This document shows positions 1 to 10,324 of a stretch of DNA of 39,979 nt, one piece after another; within the stretch, counting starts at the first letter, position 1; every line of letters starts with the position of its first letter. This DNA comes from Deltaproteobacteria bacterium (lineage in GTDB: Bacteria > Desulfobacterota > Desulfovibrionia > Desulfovibrionales > Desulfovibrionaceae), in contig JAISOL010000040.1 in the NCBI GenBank assembly GCA_031275645.1, positions 1 to 39,979 of the forward strand, read 5' to 3'. Below the pieces are notes generated by a model. That model did not search any database and was not told the origin of the DNA. It worked only from the letters and a program-made list of their open reading frames with translations. The position numbers and the translations under genes are program-made.

Positions 1-129
1 TTTTGTTTTGGACTCAATGAGCAGATTTTGGTCAGAAAAGCTGAAAAATCTCTTCTTTTCATGTTCACCTCTGACCGACCATCTACTACATTTCAATAAT
101 TAAAGCAACTAGAGCCAAATTTTTTGAAA

Positions 130-147
130 CCGCCGCCCGCGCGGCGG
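130..147. other. GC-rich hairpin upstream of the cyclophilin gene
   Basis: A perfect 7-bp stem (CCGCCGC / GCGGCGG) encloses a 4-nt loop. It lies in an otherwise AT-rich leader (1-165). An A/T tract lies on its left side, but neither side has a clean T-run, so a terminator is doubtful. A similar GC palindrome occurs at 22756-22774. Apart from this, positions 1-160 show no supportable gene. Confidence 0.4.
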
Positions 148-164
148 ATTATTGCCATAACACT

Positions 165-170
165 TATAAT
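165..170 (+). promoter_or_regulatory. Candidate -10 box of the cyclophilin gene
   Basis: A perfect TATAAT lies 52 nt before the chosen ATG at 222. No good -35 element stands 16-18 nt upstream, because that position is occupied by the GC hairpin. The promoter is therefore only a candidate. Confidence 0.3.
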
Positions 171-221
171 GGCATATGGGAACTCTTGCGGCGGACGCAA
201 ATCGCGCGCAAAGGAGCATAC

Positions 222-803
222 ATGCCTGAATGTAAAGCCGCCCTCGCGGGCTTGGGCCTTTTCGTCCTCACTTCCCTCTGCCTTGTCCCGGCTGAGGCCG
301 GGGAGCCGGTTCTGGTCACTCTGGAAACCAGCCTGGGGAATATCGTGATCGCGCTGGATGAGGAAAAGGCCCCCCTGACCAGCGCCAATTTCATCCGCTA
401 CGTCAAAGACGGCTTCTATGACGGAACCGTCTTCCATCGCGTCATGGACGGTTTTATGATCCAGGGCGGAGGTTTCGACGTAAACATGAAGGAAAAGAAA
501 ACCTTTGAGCCTGTCAGAAACGAGGCGGACAACGGTTTGAAAAACGAACGCTACAGCGTGGCTATGGCCAGAACCGACGATCCCCATTCCGCGACTTCCC
601 AGTTTTTCATCAACGTGAAGGACAATGAATTTCTGGATCACCGGGCCAAAAATCCGCGAGACTGGGGCTACTGCGTCTTCGGCAAGGTGGTGGAAGGCCG
701 GGAGGTGGTGGACAAAATCAAGGCCGTGCCCACCCGCACCCGCGGCTACCATGAAAACGTGCCGACCGTTCCGGCGCTGATCAAAAAGGCTTACCTGCGC
801 TGA
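222..803 (+). CDS. Exported peptidyl-prolyl cis-trans isomerase (cyclophilin type)
   Basis: This is a 193-residue cyclophilin that catalyses cis-trans isomerisation of X-Pro bonds in folding proteins. The start is the ATG at 222, with AAGGAG five bases upstream; an in-frame TTG at 186 has no such site. The N-terminus looks like a Sec signal peptide: a lysine near the start, a hydrophobic stretch of about 14 residues and a probable cut after AEA. The mature protein should therefore be periplasmic. Cyclophilin landmarks are FHRVMDGFMIQGGGF at about residues 71-85 and ATSQFFINVKDN at about 126-137. The length fits a single-domain bacterial enzyme such as E. coli PpiA. The gene stands alone on the plus strand and converges with the glycosyltransferase gene 10 bp downstream. 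Confidence 0.93.
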   Translation: MPECKAALAGLGLFVLTSLCLVPAEAGEPVLVTLETSLGNIVIALDEEKAPLTSANFIRYVKDGFYDGTVFHRVMDGFMIQGGGFDVNMKEKKTFEPVRNEADNGLKNERYSVAMARTDDPHSATSQFFINVKDNEFLDHRAKNPRDWGYCVFGKVVEGREVVDKIKAVPTRTRGYHENVPTVPALIKKAYLR

Positions 804-813
804 ACCCACGGGC

Positions 814-1929
814 TTACGGGTGGCTGTCCAGGCGTTTGAGCAGAAAATCCAGCCTGCGGGAGATCTGTTCCGGGCCGAAGAGATCCGCGATGCGGGCGGC
901 CTCCCGCCTAAGCTCCGGAGCTGTGCGCTCTTCGGCCACCAGGCGCATGGCCCGGACGAGATCGTCTATTTCCACCTGGGCCCAGCGCATCTCCGGGCTG
1001 AACAAGGGTATGGCCCGGCTCATTTCCGGCGGCACCGGCGCGAGGCTGAAGCGCAGAAGCAGGCTGTTGCCCGGATTCATAAATTCGAGATTCCCGGAAT
1101 AGCCGGTGGCGATGACGATTTTCCCCAGAGACATGGCCGCGGACAGGCTCAGGCCCCAGCCTTCGGCGTGGTGGGGGCTCACATAGGCGCTGCTCAGAAT
1201 GTACAGGGCGGCCAGACGGCCTTCAGGCAGCATTTCCGTTATATTGATCACATCCGGATATTGTTCCAGAGGCATGGCGGCCCGGTATTGCTTGAGCAAA
1301 AGCTTCACCGGGCGGCGCGTCTCCCGGCGCAGCCTGCTGAAGGCCGTAAGCAGCGCGGGCAGGTTTTTGCGCGGGTTCAGCCCGTCCATGACGGAAAGGA
1401 AGATCGCCGCTCCGCCGGCCCCGTGTTTTTCCAGAAGTTCCCGGCCCCAGGCCAGATCTTCCTTGCCGGCTCTGGGACGCCGCACCACATGCGGCAACAC
1501 CTCCACTCTGGGGAAAACCTTGAGAAAAGAGCGCCGGCAGAATTCAGAGCAGGTCCAGATGCACCCGGCACGTCGGAGAGGCTCCAGGAAGGCTTGGGGC
1601 GGCTCTTCGTTTTCCCAGGGCAGACAGGCTACCGCTGGCTTATGCCGCAAGGGGGGCAAGGCCTCGTAGAGGGGCCCGTGCCAGGCCGGGTCCTCGTGCA
1701 GGATGAGCAGATCCGCCTCCAGAGCCCGGCGCAGGGTTTCCGGCTCCCGCGCGAAGTCCAGCCCGCCCCGCGCGGAGACGGTTTCCGGAGTCCTCTCTCC
1801 GTGGAGGTCTTCCGGCTCTTCCGGATAATTGCAGCTGACCGTGTGCCCGAGCCTTCTCAGGCAGGCTATGTACTCCTGGCCGGCCAGATGGTGGCTGATG
1901 TAGCCGCTCAGATAATAAAAAACGCGCAC
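814..1929 (-). CDS. GT4-type glycosyltransferase
   Basis: This 371-residue protein resembles GT-B fold glycosyltransferases of family GT4, which use nucleotide-activated sugars to build surface polysaccharide or glycolipid. The visible signature is in the C-terminal half: SSAYVSPHHAEGWGLSLSAAM followed by GKIVIATGYSG, i.e. the acidic-x7-type nucleotide-sugar site. A PRKNLPALLTAF stretch upstream is the usual start of the second Rossmann domain. No signal peptide or membrane span is seen, so it is probably cytoplasmic. Translation appears to start at GTG 1929, eight bases after the stop of the upstream MFS gene and without a strong ribosome site, which suggests translational coupling. The sugar donor and acceptor cannot be told from sequence. 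Confidence 0.82.
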   Translation of the reverse strand: MRVFYYLSGYISHHLAGQEYIACLRRLGHTVSCNYPEEPEDLHGERTPETVSARGGLDFAREPETLRRALEADLLILHEDPAWHGPLYEALPPLRHKPAVACLPWENEEPPQAFLEPLRRAGCIWTCSEFCRRSFLKVFPRVEVLPHVVRRPRAGKEDLAWGRELLEKHGAGGAAIFLSVMDGLNPRKNLPALLTAFSRLRRETRRPVKLLLKQYRAAMPLEQYPDVINITEMLPEGRLAALYILSSAYVSPHHAEGWGLSLSAAMSLGKIVIATGYSGNLEFMNPGNSLLLRFSLAPVPPEMSRAIPLFSPEMRWAQVEIDDLVRAMRLVAEERTAPELRREAARIADLFGPEQISRRLDFLLKRLDSHP

Positions 1930-1937
1930 GGCCGCGC

Positions 1938-3317
1938 TCAGCCCCCTGTCCCGGCCCGCGCGCCGGAGGCATATATGCCGGCGAGGCAGAGAACGGTGAA
2001 AATTTTGAAAGTCAGGCCGAAGCTCGCCAGAAATTGCGGATATAAATCCGGGGTCAGGGCGTGCTCCCCCATGAACAGGGAAATGGACATGGCCGCTATC
2101 CCCATGCTGAAGGACTGCCCGGTAATGCGCATGGTTCCCGTTATGGCCGAGGCCTGGCCGTAGTTCTTCCTTTCCACTGAACTCATGATTACGTTGGTGT
2201 TGGGCGAGGAAAAAAGACCGAAGCCTGTTCCCAGCACCGCGAGACAGAGCAGCAGATGGGGCAGGGGCGTATCCGCCCGGACGAAACTCAGCCCGAAAAG
2301 CCCCAGGGAAGAGAGGACCATGCCCAGAGTGGCCAGTCTCGCGGGCGCGAAGCGCGCGGAAAGCCTGCCCGCGGCCAGACTCGACGCCACCTGCAGGAGA
2401 GCCTGGGAGAGCAGAACCATTCCGGCCGCGCCCGCCGCGAAGCCTTTCACATATTGCAGGTAGAGGCTGATCATGAAAGAGGACGCGGCATTGGCGGAAT
2501 AATTGATCAGCGCCGCCATGCAGGACATGCTGAAAACCCTGTTCGCGAAAAACAGATTGAGGTCGAGAATGGGGGAAGCGGCTCTTTTTTCAAAAATTAC
2601 AAAGAAGACCAGGCCCGCCAGCCCGGCGGGCAGGCAGACAAGGCCGGCGGCGCGGGGAAGCTCCGTGAACCCGTATATCAGGGCCACAATGGACAAGGCG
2701 AAGATGAAGCTCCCCGCGTAGTCGAAGCTAGCCCCCCTAGCCTCGGCCCATTCTCCCCGGATGACCGCCCTGCCCATGAAAAAGGTGATGGCGACAAGCG
2801 CCGCCGAGAGAAAGAAGACGCTCTCCCAGCCCAGATACTGAGTGAGGAATCCCCCCGCCACCGGCCCCAGCGACAAGGCCGAATAGACGGAAGCCGAGTT
2901 CAGGGCGAAGGCTCTGGCCCGCAGCTCCTTCGGCGTGACCGAGGTCAGGATGGCCATGGAGCTCGCAAAAAACATGGCGCTGAAAATTCCCGAAAAAGAG
3001 CGCAAGGCGATGAGCAGGACGCCGTTCGTCGCGAAGGGGCAGACGAAGATGGTCAGGCTCAATCCCAGAAGCCCCGTCAGATATACGCGCTTGCGGCCGA
3101 ACATGTCTCCGATTCGGGCGAAGGGAATCTGGAAGATGGCCGTGGAAATGATGTAGGCCGTGGAAAACCAGGTCAGAGTGACGGCGCTGAAGGAGAAAGT
3201 CTCCGCTATGTGCGGCAGGGCCAGATTAAAGGCTGAGCCCATGAACGGGCTCATAAAGGAGGCGAAACAGAGGACGGCCAGTACTTTACGCGGCATGGCG
3301 GGCCCCGGGGCAGGCAT
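1938..3317 (-). CDS. MFS transporter, DHA2/EmrB-like drug exporter type
   Basis: This is a major facilitator protein of about 460 residues with many hydrophobic helices, placed in the inner membrane. The loop 2-3 motif reads RIGDMFGRKRVYL, a good match to the MFS motif A (GxLaDrxGrkxxl). A conserved proton-antiporter-like stretch (LGPVAGGFLTQYLGWESVFF) matches motif C of drug:H+ antiporters. Helix count and length point to the 14-TM DHA2 group, so multidrug or metabolite efflux is likely but the substrate is unknown. The start is uncertain: ATG 3317 or ATG 3296 (beginning MPRKVLAVLC) are both possible. A longer in-frame TTG at 3386 would overlap the chemoreceptor gene and is less likely. It is followed closely by the glycosyltransferase gene in one transcription unit. 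Confidence 0.85.
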   Translation of the reverse strand: MPAPGPAMPRKVLAVLCFASFMSPFMGSAFNLALPHIAETFSFSAVTLTWFSTAYIISTAIFQIPFARIGDMFGRKRVYLTGLLGLSLTIFVCPFATNGVLLIALRSFSGIFSAMFFASSMAILTSVTPKELRARAFALNSASVYSALSLGPVAGGFLTQYLGWESVFFLSAALVAITFFMGRAVIRGEWAEARGASFDYAGSFIFALSIVALIYGFTELPRAAGLVCLPAGLAGLVFFVIFEKRAASPILDLNLFFANRVFSMSCMAALINYSANAASSFMISLYLQYVKGFAAGAAGMVLLSQALLQVASSLAAGRLSARFAPARLATLGMVLSSLGLFGLSFVRADTPLPHLLLCLAVLGTGFGLFSSPNTNVIMSSVERKNYGQASAITGTMRITGQSFSMGIAAMSISLFMGEHALTPDLYPQFLASFGLTFKIFTVLCLAGIYASGARAGTGG

Positions 3318-3348
3318 GGGCGGTTTTTGCGGTCCTGCGGCCGGGCCT

Positions 3349-6033
3349 CTACCAGGCGCGGCCGGAAGACTGCAACATTTGCGCAAATTCAGCGGGATTG
3401 GCTTTCAATGGGCTTTCAAACTCAATTCCCATGAAATCCCCATCCCTCCAGATCCGTTTTCCTGGAACGTTCTTGAGCAGATCTTTCAGGGAAGCCTCGT
3501 CGGACCTGACATAGACAAAAGCTTCGCCCTGATCGTCCTCCTGGAGTTTTTCCTGCAGTTCCACCCGCACGCCTATGGTGGAAATGTCCGTGATCCGGCA
3601 GAGACAGGGTTTGTCGCCCAAACCCATGATTGTGGCCCGGCAGAGATAATCCGGAGCAAATCTTTCCGAACGGCGGCGATCCGAACCCATAGCCTCCACC
3701 AGCTTTTTAAGGTTCTCGGATTGCGCGGAGAGATCCGTCACGAATCTGGCCGATTCAGCCATATTCTGCGTGGTTTCGCGGGCCATGTCGCTTATATTCC
3801 GCACGGCTTCGACTATGGCGGAGCCGGAACGGGATTGCTCCACCGTTTCCGCGGAAATGAACTGTACCGCCTCCACCGCGTGATCGGCGATATCGACAAT
3901 GGCTTCCAGGCTTTTGCCCGACTGTTCCGCAAAATTCGTAGCCGTGCGCGTCAGATTTACCGTCTGCTCCGTGAGCTCCTTGTTTACGCTCACTTCCGCC
4001 TGCAAGGCGGAAATGGATTTATTCACGTCTTCCGTGGCGTGCATGGTTTTTTCAGCCAGCTTGCGCACCTCGTCGGCCACAACGGCGAAACCGCGCCCGG
4101 ATTCACCGGCCCGCGCGGCTTCAATGGCGGCGTTCAGAGCCAGGAGGTTTGTCTGATCCGCGATATCCTTGATGAGTTCAACTATATTGTTGATGCCGTC
4201 AGCCTGCACTCCCAGATCAAGCATGCTCTGGGCGGTGCGCTCGGCGTATTCCGCCACCTTTTTGATGCACTCCACCGTCTTGCTGACGACTTCCCTGCCT
4301 TCCTCCGCCTTGGCGCGGGTGCCGCGCGTGTCTTCCGTGGTCTGTTCTGCCCTGGAGGCGAGCATTTCCAAGGTGGAGGTCATGGAGGTGACGCTCTCCA
4401 TGGTTTGCGCCGAGGCCTGCTCCTGCGTCTGGGCGTAACTTGATGTTTTGTCGAGCTGCTGCAGGAGCCGGTTGAAATCTTCTCCCTGGCGCCCGGAAAT
4501 TTCATGCGCATCTTTGACGGAAGTGGTGATCCGCTCGTTCAGGGCGATAATCCTGTCCTGCTGCTCGCGGATCTCCGTCTCGTCCATGAGCATCATGCAA
4601 GCGCCGAGAAGCTTCCCATCCATATCCCACAGGGGAGAGGCCGTGATGCTCAGGAATTTTCTCTCGCCCTTGGCGTTGATTTTGATCACGGGCTGATTGA
4701 GCAGAAGTTTTCTGTTCTCAAGCGTCTGATCCAGGGGAGTCCGGTCATCGGCGCCTCCGTCGAGCAACTCGCCGGAGCTTTTGCCGTAAAAATCCTCCGG
4801 CTGGCCGGGAAGGCCCCATAATTCAAGCATTTCCCTGTTCAGATAAGTGAGCTTGCCCCCGGTATTCACCACCGCAAAGGGAATGGCGATACCCTTCATG
4901 ATGCTCTGGGCGAAACCGAGTTCCTCTTTCAAGCGCTCCAGCATACGCCGGAAGGCGTCGCCGAGTTCTCCGACCTCGTCCCTGCGTTTGATGTCTATAT
5001 CGACGTTGAACTCACCGCCGGAAATCAGGCGGGCCTTGCCGGCCAGATACAAAATGGGCCTGGACAGATTACGCGCGAAGAGCAGGCCGAGGGTAAGGGA
5101 GAGAACAACCAGAAACAGGGTGATGGCGATCAGGCGCAGGATAATCGCGTCGCTGGCGTGCGCGACTTCGCTTTCATCTATAATGAAGATGAAGCGCCAG
5201 TCGTTGAAGCCGGTAAACAGGGTGACCACGCGGGAAACGCCGCCTATGTCCCGGACGTAGTGACCGGGAGCGAGATTCAGCAGATCTTCCAGGCCGGGTA
5301 TTTTTCCGGCCGTGACGTTGGTAAACACGCTGTCCTTGAACTGGGACGAGGCAATAACCAGACCCGTTCCGTCAATCAGGGTCATCTGCCCGGTTTCGCC
5401 TATGCGCACGGAACTGAGCATACTGGTGAGGGTATCCAGGTTTACGTTGACATAGCTCGCGCCGATGACCTTTCCCGAAAAATCGCGAATCCTGGCCATG
5501 GCTGTGCAGACGGGCGTATTCCCCGTGGCGGCGCGGTAAGGCTCGCCGTAGGATTCCTCGGTATCCGCGGCCAGGGCGATTTTATACCAACTGCGCGTCC
5601 TGGGGTCATACTTGGCCGGGCGGACGGAAGTGGGGGAGCCGAGAAAGCCTCCGTCAACCAGACCGATTCCTATGCCGAAAAAAAGGGGATTGGCCCGGGA
5701 AATCTGGTCCAGATGTTCATCCGCAGCCCTGGCGAGGTCAGACATGCTCTCGCGGGAGGGCATGGCCTCTTTCTGGTTCTGCGCATAAACCGGCAATTCC
5801 CCCAAAGCGCGGCGCACCTCCGGAATATCGGCTATATACCGCGCATTGCTCTTGGTCATGGAAAAGAAGAGCTCAATATAGTTATTGACCCTCTCCATCT
5901 GGGCTCTGGAGGATTCCTGATAATTGCTCAGACCGGTCTGCCTGGTCTGCCAGCCGGCGACAAACATGAGAGCGCACGGCCCGCCCAAGGCGAAAATGGA
6001 AAAAATCAGCAGAAGCTTGGAGCGAAGGGACAT
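3349..6033 (-). CDS. Methyl-accepting chemotaxis protein with PAS and C-terminal PilZ domain
   Basis: This 894-residue chemoreceptor has an unusual ending. In order it shows TM1 (about 8-28), a large periplasmic dCache-like sensor (about 30-285, with [13 protein letters not shown] typical of Cache domains), TM2 (about 290-312), HAMP, a PAS domain (about 375-490), and the cytoplasmic signalling coiled coil. The hairpin tip contains [19 protein letters not shown]. The last 115 residues form a PilZ-like domain with RRSER (RxxxR) and DISTIGVRV (DxSxxG), the c-di-GMP-binding signature. ATG 6033 is chosen because GGAGG sits seven bases upstream; GTG 6039 is too close to that site. The receptor probably couples a small extracellular ligand and c-di-GMP to CheA/CheW. 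No che genes are in the window. Confidence 0.93.
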   Translation of the reverse strand: MSLRSKLLLIFSIFALGGPCALMFVAGWQTRQTGLSNYQESSRAQMERVNNYIELFFSMTKSNARYIADIPEVRRALGELPVYAQNQKEAMPSRESMSDLARAADEHLDQISRANPLFFGIGIGLVDGGFLGSPTSVRPAKYDPRTRSWYKIALAADTEESYGEPYRAATGNTPVCTAMARIRDFSGKVIGASYVNVNLDTLTSMLSSVRIGETGQMTLIDGTGLVIASSQFKDSVFTNVTAGKIPGLEDLLNLAPGHYVRDIGGVSRVVTLFTGFNDWRFIFIIDESEVAHASDAIILRLIAITLFLVVLSLTLGLLFARNLSRPILYLAGKARLISGGEFNVDIDIKRRDEVGELGDAFRRMLERLKEELGFAQSIMKGIAIPFAVVNTGGKLTYLNREMLELWGLPGQPEDFYGKSSGELLDGGADDRTPLDQTLENRKLLLNQPVIKINAKGERKFLSITASPLWDMDGKLLGACMMLMDETEIREQQDRIIALNERITTSVKDAHEISGRQGEDFNRLLQQLDKTSSYAQTQEQASAQTMESVTSMTSTLEMLASRAEQTTEDTRGTRAKAEEGREVVSKTVECIKKVAEYAERTAQSMLDLGVQADGINNIVELIKDIADQTNLLALNAAIEAARAGESGRGFAVVADEVRKLAEKTMHATEDVNKSISALQAEVSVNKELTEQTVNLTRTATNFAEQSGKSLEAIVDIADHAVEAVQFISAETVEQSRSGSAIVEAVRNISDMARETTQNMAESARFVTDLSAQSENLKKLVEAMGSDRRRSERFAPDYLCRATIMGLGDKPCLCRITDISTIGVRVELQEKLQEDDQGEAFVYVRSDEASLKDLLKNVPGKRIWRDGDFMGIEFESPLKANPAEFAQMLQSSGRAW

Positions 6034-6097
6034 GATCACACCTCCATTTGCCAGAAACGGAGCTCAATGATCGGAACTCCCCGGCAAGATGAACCAG

Positions 6098-8176
6098 TCA
6101 GGCGTTACGCTTTTTAATCACCTCATCGGCCAGTTGCTGGGGAACTTTTTCGTAATGATGGAACTGCATCGTGAAATTGGCCCTGCCCTGGGTTTTGGAA
6201 CGCAAATCCGTGGCGTAGCCGAACATCTCGGCCAGGGGCACCAGCACGCGCACCACCTGGGAGCCGGAGCGCGCTTCCATGCTCTGCACCCGCCCCCGCC
6301 GGCTGTTGAGGTCGCCCATAACTTCTCCGACATAATCGTCGGGAGTGACCACCTCCACATCCATAATCGGCTCCAGAAGAACGGCGGAAGCGTTGCGCAT
6401 GGCCTCCTTGACGGCCATGGACCCGGCTATGTAAAAGGCCTGCTCCGAAGAATCCACCTCGTGATAGGAACCGAAAACCAGGCTGACTTTTACGTCCACA
6501 ACGGGAAAACCCGCCAGAATGCCGCTCTTCATGGCGTCCTGCACGCCGCGATCCACACCGGGAATGTATTCCCGCGGAATGACGCCGCCGGTTATGGCGT
6601 TCACAAACTCGTAGCCTTTCTCCGGGTTCGGCTCAATTTCAATGACCACATGCCCGTACTGCCCCCGTCCGCCGGTCTGCTTGGCATACTTGAGGTCGGA
6701 TTTGGAGGGCCTGGTGACGGTCTCGCGGTAAGCCACCTGCGGCTTGCCCACATTGGCGTTCACGCCGAACTCGCGGGTCAGGCGATCCACAATAATTTCC
6801 AGATGCAGTTCGCCCATGCCGGAAATAAGAGTCTGTCCCGTTTCCTCGTCGCCTTTGACCCGGAAGGAGGGATCTTCCTTGGCCAGCTTGTTCAGAGCCG
6901 CGGAAAGAGCGTCCCGGTCGGCCTTGGTTTTGGGCTCGATGGCCACTTCAATCACAGGCTCCGGTATATCCAGAGATTCCAGCAGAACCGGCCTCTCCGC
7001 AGCGCAAATGGTGTCGCCGGTGGAAACCTGCTTCAAGCCCACCAGGGCGACAATATCGCCCGCCCCGGCCCATTTTACCTCTTCGCGCTTATTGGCGTGC
7101 ATTTTGAGCAGGCGCCCCAGGCGCTCCTTTTTGCCGGTATTGGCGTTGAGCACGGTCATGCCGGATTCGACAAAGCCGGAATAAACCCTGAAAAAAGAAA
7201 GATGCCCGATGTAAGGATCGGAAAAGAGCTTGAACACCAGACCGGCCAGGGGAGCGTTGTCGTCGGCCCGGCATTCTATCGTCTCCCCCGGATGATCCGG
7301 GGATTCGCCGCGCATCTGCTCAATATCCAGAGGGGAAGGCAAAAAGGCGATCACCGCGTCCAGCAGGGGCTGCACCCCCATGTTGCGGAAGGCGCTCCCG
7401 CAGAGCACCGGGACTATGCGGCGGGCTATGGTGGCCTTGCGCACGCAACCGCGGATCTCCTCTTCATTCAGCTCCCCGCCCCCCAGATATTTTTCCAGCA
7501 GGGCGTCGTCCTCTTCCGCTACGGCGTCAAACATTTCAGTGCGTTTGCGCGCATATTCGTCTTCAAGAGCCGGAGGCACGTCCCGCAGGACAATCTTCGC
7601 GCCCTTGCTTTCCTTATCGAAATAGAGCGCTTTTCCGGCCACGAGATCAATCACGCCCTCAAATTTGTCTTCACCGCCCAGGGGAATCTGGATAGGAACG
7701 GGCTTGGCCTTGAGACGGGTGCGGATCATGTCCACGCAACGCGCATAGTCGGCGCCCACCCTATCCATCTTGTTCACAAAGCAGATGCGCGGCACCTGGT
7801 AGCGATCCGCCTGGCGCCAGACGGTTTCCGACTGGGGCTCCACGCCGGCCACGGCGTCGAACACGGCCACCGCCCCGTCCAAAACCCGCAGGGATCTCTC
7901 CACTTCCATTGTGAAATCGACATGTCCCGGAGTGTCGATGATATTCAGGCGAAAATTTTTCCAGAAACAGGTGGTGGCGGCGGAGGTGATGGTGATGCCG
8001 CGTTCCTGCTCCTGCTCCATCCAGTCCATGGTGGCTTCGCCGTCGTGAACTTCGCCCAGCTTGTGCGACACCCCGGTATAAAAAAGAATGCGCTCGGTGG
8101 TTGTGGTCTTGCCGGCGTCAATATGAGCCATAATCCCGAAATTACGCTGATCGGAAAGAGGAGTTTCTCTGGACAC
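6098..8176 (-). CDS. fusA: Translation elongation factor G
   Basis: This is a 692-residue GTPase that drives ribosome translocation and, with RRF, ribosome recycling. The P-loop is [14 protein letters not shown] near residue 18, followed by the switch region [19 protein letters not shown] and NKMDRVGAD. Domains II-V follow at normal length. GTG 8176 is preferred over TTG 8182 because GAGGGG lies six bases upstream of it. It is the third gene of the str operon, 12 bases after rpsG. No tuf gene follows; instead the chemoreceptor starts 64 bp downstream. Confidence 0.98.
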   Translation of the reverse strand: MSRETPLSDQRNFGIMAHIDAGKTTTTERILFYTGVSHKLGEVHDGEATMDWMEQEQERGITITSAATTCFWKNFRLNIIDTPGHVDFTMEVERSLRVLDGAVAVFDAVAGVEPQSETVWRQADRYQVPRICFVNKMDRVGADYARCVDMIRTRLKAKPVPIQIPLGGEDKFEGVIDLVAGKALYFDKESKGAKIVLRDVPPALEDEYARKRTEMFDAVAEEDDALLEKYLGGGELNEEEIRGCVRKATIARRIVPVLCGSAFRNMGVQPLLDAVIAFLPSPLDIEQMRGESPDHPGETIECRADDNAPLAGLVFKLFSDPYIGHLSFFRVYSGFVESGMTVLNANTGKKERLGRLLKMHANKREEVKWAGAGDIVALVGLKQVSTGDTICAAERPVLLESLDIPEPVIEVAIEPKTKADRDALSAALNKLAKEDPSFRVKGDEETGQTLISGMGELHLEIIVDRLTREFGVNANVGKPQVAYRETVTRPSKSDLKYAKQTGGRGQYGHVVIEIEPNPEKGYEFVNAITGGVIPREYIPGVDRGVQDAMKSGILAGFPVVDVKVSLVFGSYHEVDSSEQAFYIAGSMAVKEAMRNASAVLLEPIMDVEVVTPDDYVGEVMGDLNSRRGRVQSMEARSGSQVVRVLVPLAEMFGYATDLRSKTQGRANFTMQFHHYEKVPQQLADEVIKKRNA

Positions 8177-8188
8177 GGACAACCCCTC

Positions 8189-8677
<489 letters not shown>

Positions 8678-9049
8678 TTATTTCGGACGCTTGGCGCCGT
8701 ATTTGGAACGGCTCTTCCGGCGATCGTTCACTCCGGAGCTGTCGAGAGTGCCGCGGATGACATGGTAGCGCACGCCCGGTATATCCTTCACCCGGCCGCC
8801 GCGGATCATCACCACCGAATGCTCCTGCAGATTGTGCCCTTCGCCGGGAATGTAAGCGCTGACCTCTATGCCGTTGCTGAGACGCACACGGGCCACTTTG
8901 CGCAGGGCCGAATTGGGCTTTTTGGGAGAGGTGGTGTAAACGCGGGTGCATACGCCGCGCCGCTGAGGGCAGCTTTGCAGGGCCGGCGTTTTCCTGCGCT
9001 TCTGCAACTGCTTGCGCTCATGGCGGATCAACTGGTTAATGGTGGGCAT
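8678..9049 (-). CDS. rpsL: 30S ribosomal protein S12
   Basis: This 123-residue protein sits near the decoding centre and is the classical streptomycin-resistance target. The start is ATG 9049 ([13 protein letters not shown]), with GGAGGAG four bases upstream; a longer in-frame reading to 9094 is not supported. The loop [16 protein letters not shown] and the segment [17 protein letters not shown] are conserved. The lysine at TSPKKPNSA is the usual streptomycin-sensitive residue (K43 region). It is the first gene of the str operon. Confidence 0.98.
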   Translation of the reverse strand: MPTINQLIRHERKQLQKRRKTPALQSCPQRRGVCTRVYTTSPKKPNSALRKVARVRLSNGIEVSAYIPGEGHNLQEHSVVMIRGGRVKDIPGVRYHVIRGTLDSSGVNDRRKSRSKYGAKRPK

Positions 9050-9085
9050 CAAGCTCCTCCGCTGCTTTTCAAGTTCAAAAAATCC

Positions 9086-9104
9086 TTGTCGCAATCCGCG
9101 ACAA
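9086..9104 (-). promoter_or_regulatory. Stem-loop at the very 5' end of the rpsL transcript
   Basis: A perfect 7-bp stem (TTGTCGC / GCGACAA) with a 5-nt loop is followed by GGATTTTTTG on the minus strand. The predicted transcription start (about 9106) places it at the first bases of the mRNA. It may protect the 5' end or modulate early elongation. A true attenuator so close to the start would be unusual. Confidence 0.45.
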
Positions 9105-9112
9105 AACAGCGT

Positions 9113-9141
9113 TTCTTAATCCAACATACCGGGGATGTCAA
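9113..9141 (-). promoter_or_regulatory. Sigma70-type promoter of the str operon (rpsL-rpsG-fusA)
   Basis: On the minus strand TTGACA (9136-9141) is separated by 17 bp from TAAGAA (9113-9118). The -35 is a perfect match and the -10 is partial. The promoter lies in the 149-bp gap between the HD-GYP gene and rpsL, so the ribosomal genes need not depend on read-through. Confidence 0.65.
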
Positions 9142-9198
9142 GCGAATACCGGATAATTCATACAGATATGTTTCAGGTTTCGGAGCCCGGCGGCCGGC

Positions 9199-10275
9199 TT
9201 ACCTGTACATTTCCGCTATTTCCGCGAAACTGCCGGCCAGGGTCTGAAATATGTCCACCAGCAGGGGATCGAAGTGCTTCTCCCGGTCGGCCCTGATGAT
9301 CTCTTCAGCTTCCGCGGCGCTGATCGGCTTTTTATAGGGCCGCGTGGAGATCAGCGCGTCGTAGACATCGGCAACGGCCATCAGCCTCCCTTCCAGCGGG
9401 ATCTCCTCTCCTCTCAGTCCGTCCGGATAACCGGAACCATCCCATTTCTCGTGGTGCGTGCCGGCTATTATCCGCGCATGGCGCAAAAAAGCGTGCTCAG
9501 AGGTCTTCTTTTCAATCCTTCTTATCGCTTCCACGCCCACCGTCACATGCTTCTTCATCTCCTCGAATTCCTCGGGGGTCAGCCGGCCGGGCTTGTTCAG
9601 AATGGCGTCGCTGATGGCTATTTTCCCCACATCATGGAGCTGGGCCGAGGGCACCAGAAAATCGAGGTTCCAGGCCGAAACCTCCTGAGCGTAAATTTTT
9701 TCCTCCAGCAGTCTGTCCACCAGGAGCTGCAGATAATTCTGCGTGCGGGTGACGTGCCCGCCGGTGAGAGTATCCCTGAATTCCACCATTTCCGCCACAG
9801 TGGAAAGCACCGCGTTCTGCAGCTCGACAATCTGCCCGGTCTTCTTGCGCACCATTTCCTGCAGATTATCGTTGTAATTCTTCAATTCCCTTTTCCGGGC
9901 CTCGCTTAAAAGGTGATTCTCGATGCGCTTGAGCAGGAGCGAAGCGGCAAAGGGCTTGGCCACATAATCTATGGCCCCCAGGCTCAGGCCCTCCAGCTCG
10001 CTGTCCTGGTCGATTTTTGAAGTGAGAAAGATAACCGGTATCTCGGAAAACCTCTCGTCGGCTTTCAATCTTCTGATGGCCTGGTAGCCGTCTATTTCCG
10101 GCATCATCACGTCCATAAGGATCAGATCCGGCGCGACGTGATTCATAATCTCAAAAAGCTTGACCGCCGAGGGAATGGCGTAAACCTCATAATAGTCTTT
10201 CAGCATGTTCTTGCCCACAGTGAGGTTGGCCATATTGTCGTCCACCAGCATGATCTTGCAACGCCTGCTTTCCAT
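9199..10275 (-). CDS. Response regulator with HD-GYP output domain (c-di-GMP phosphodiesterase)
   Basis: This 358-residue protein has an N-terminal receiver (about 5-120) and a C-terminal HD-GYP domain (about 150-355). Receiver residues are the acidic pair D12 D13, the phospho-acceptor D55 in LILMDVMMP, and the K in VAKPF. The HD-GYP metal and substrate motifs are complete: HDVGKI, HHEKWDGSGYPDGL and VADVYDALISTRPYKKP. It should hydrolyse c-di-GMP when phosphorylated. It starts 50 bp after the hybrid kinase gene, ATG 10275, with GGAGG-rich sequence about nine bases upstream. The kinase is its most likely phosphodonor (inference from adjacency and from the HPt domain there). Confidence 0.93.
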   Translation of the reverse strand: MESRRCKIMLVDDNMANLTVGKNMLKDYYEVYAIPSAVKLFEIMNHVAPDLILMDVMMPEIDGYQAIRRLKADERFSEIPVIFLTSKIDQDSELEGLSLGAIDYVAKPFAASLLLKRIENHLLSEARKRELKNYNDNLQEMVRKKTGQIVELQNAVLSTVAEMVEFRDTLTGGHVTRTQNYLQLLVDRLLEEKIYAQEVSAWNLDFLVPSAQLHDVGKIAISDAILNKPGRLTPEEFEEMKKHVTVGVEAIRRIEKKTSEHAFLRHARIIAGTHHEKWDGSGYPDGLRGEEIPLEGRLMAVADVYDALISTRPYKKPISAAEAEEIIRADREKHFDPLLVDIFQTLAGSFAEIAEMYR

Positions 10276-10324
10276 TTCAGCTATCCCCCCTCCGCCGCCG
10301 CGCCCGCGTTCAGGATAAACCCGT

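Noticed and set aside
130-147. Intrinsic terminator before the cyclophilin gene
   Set aside because: The stem is good but no T-run follows it on either strand.
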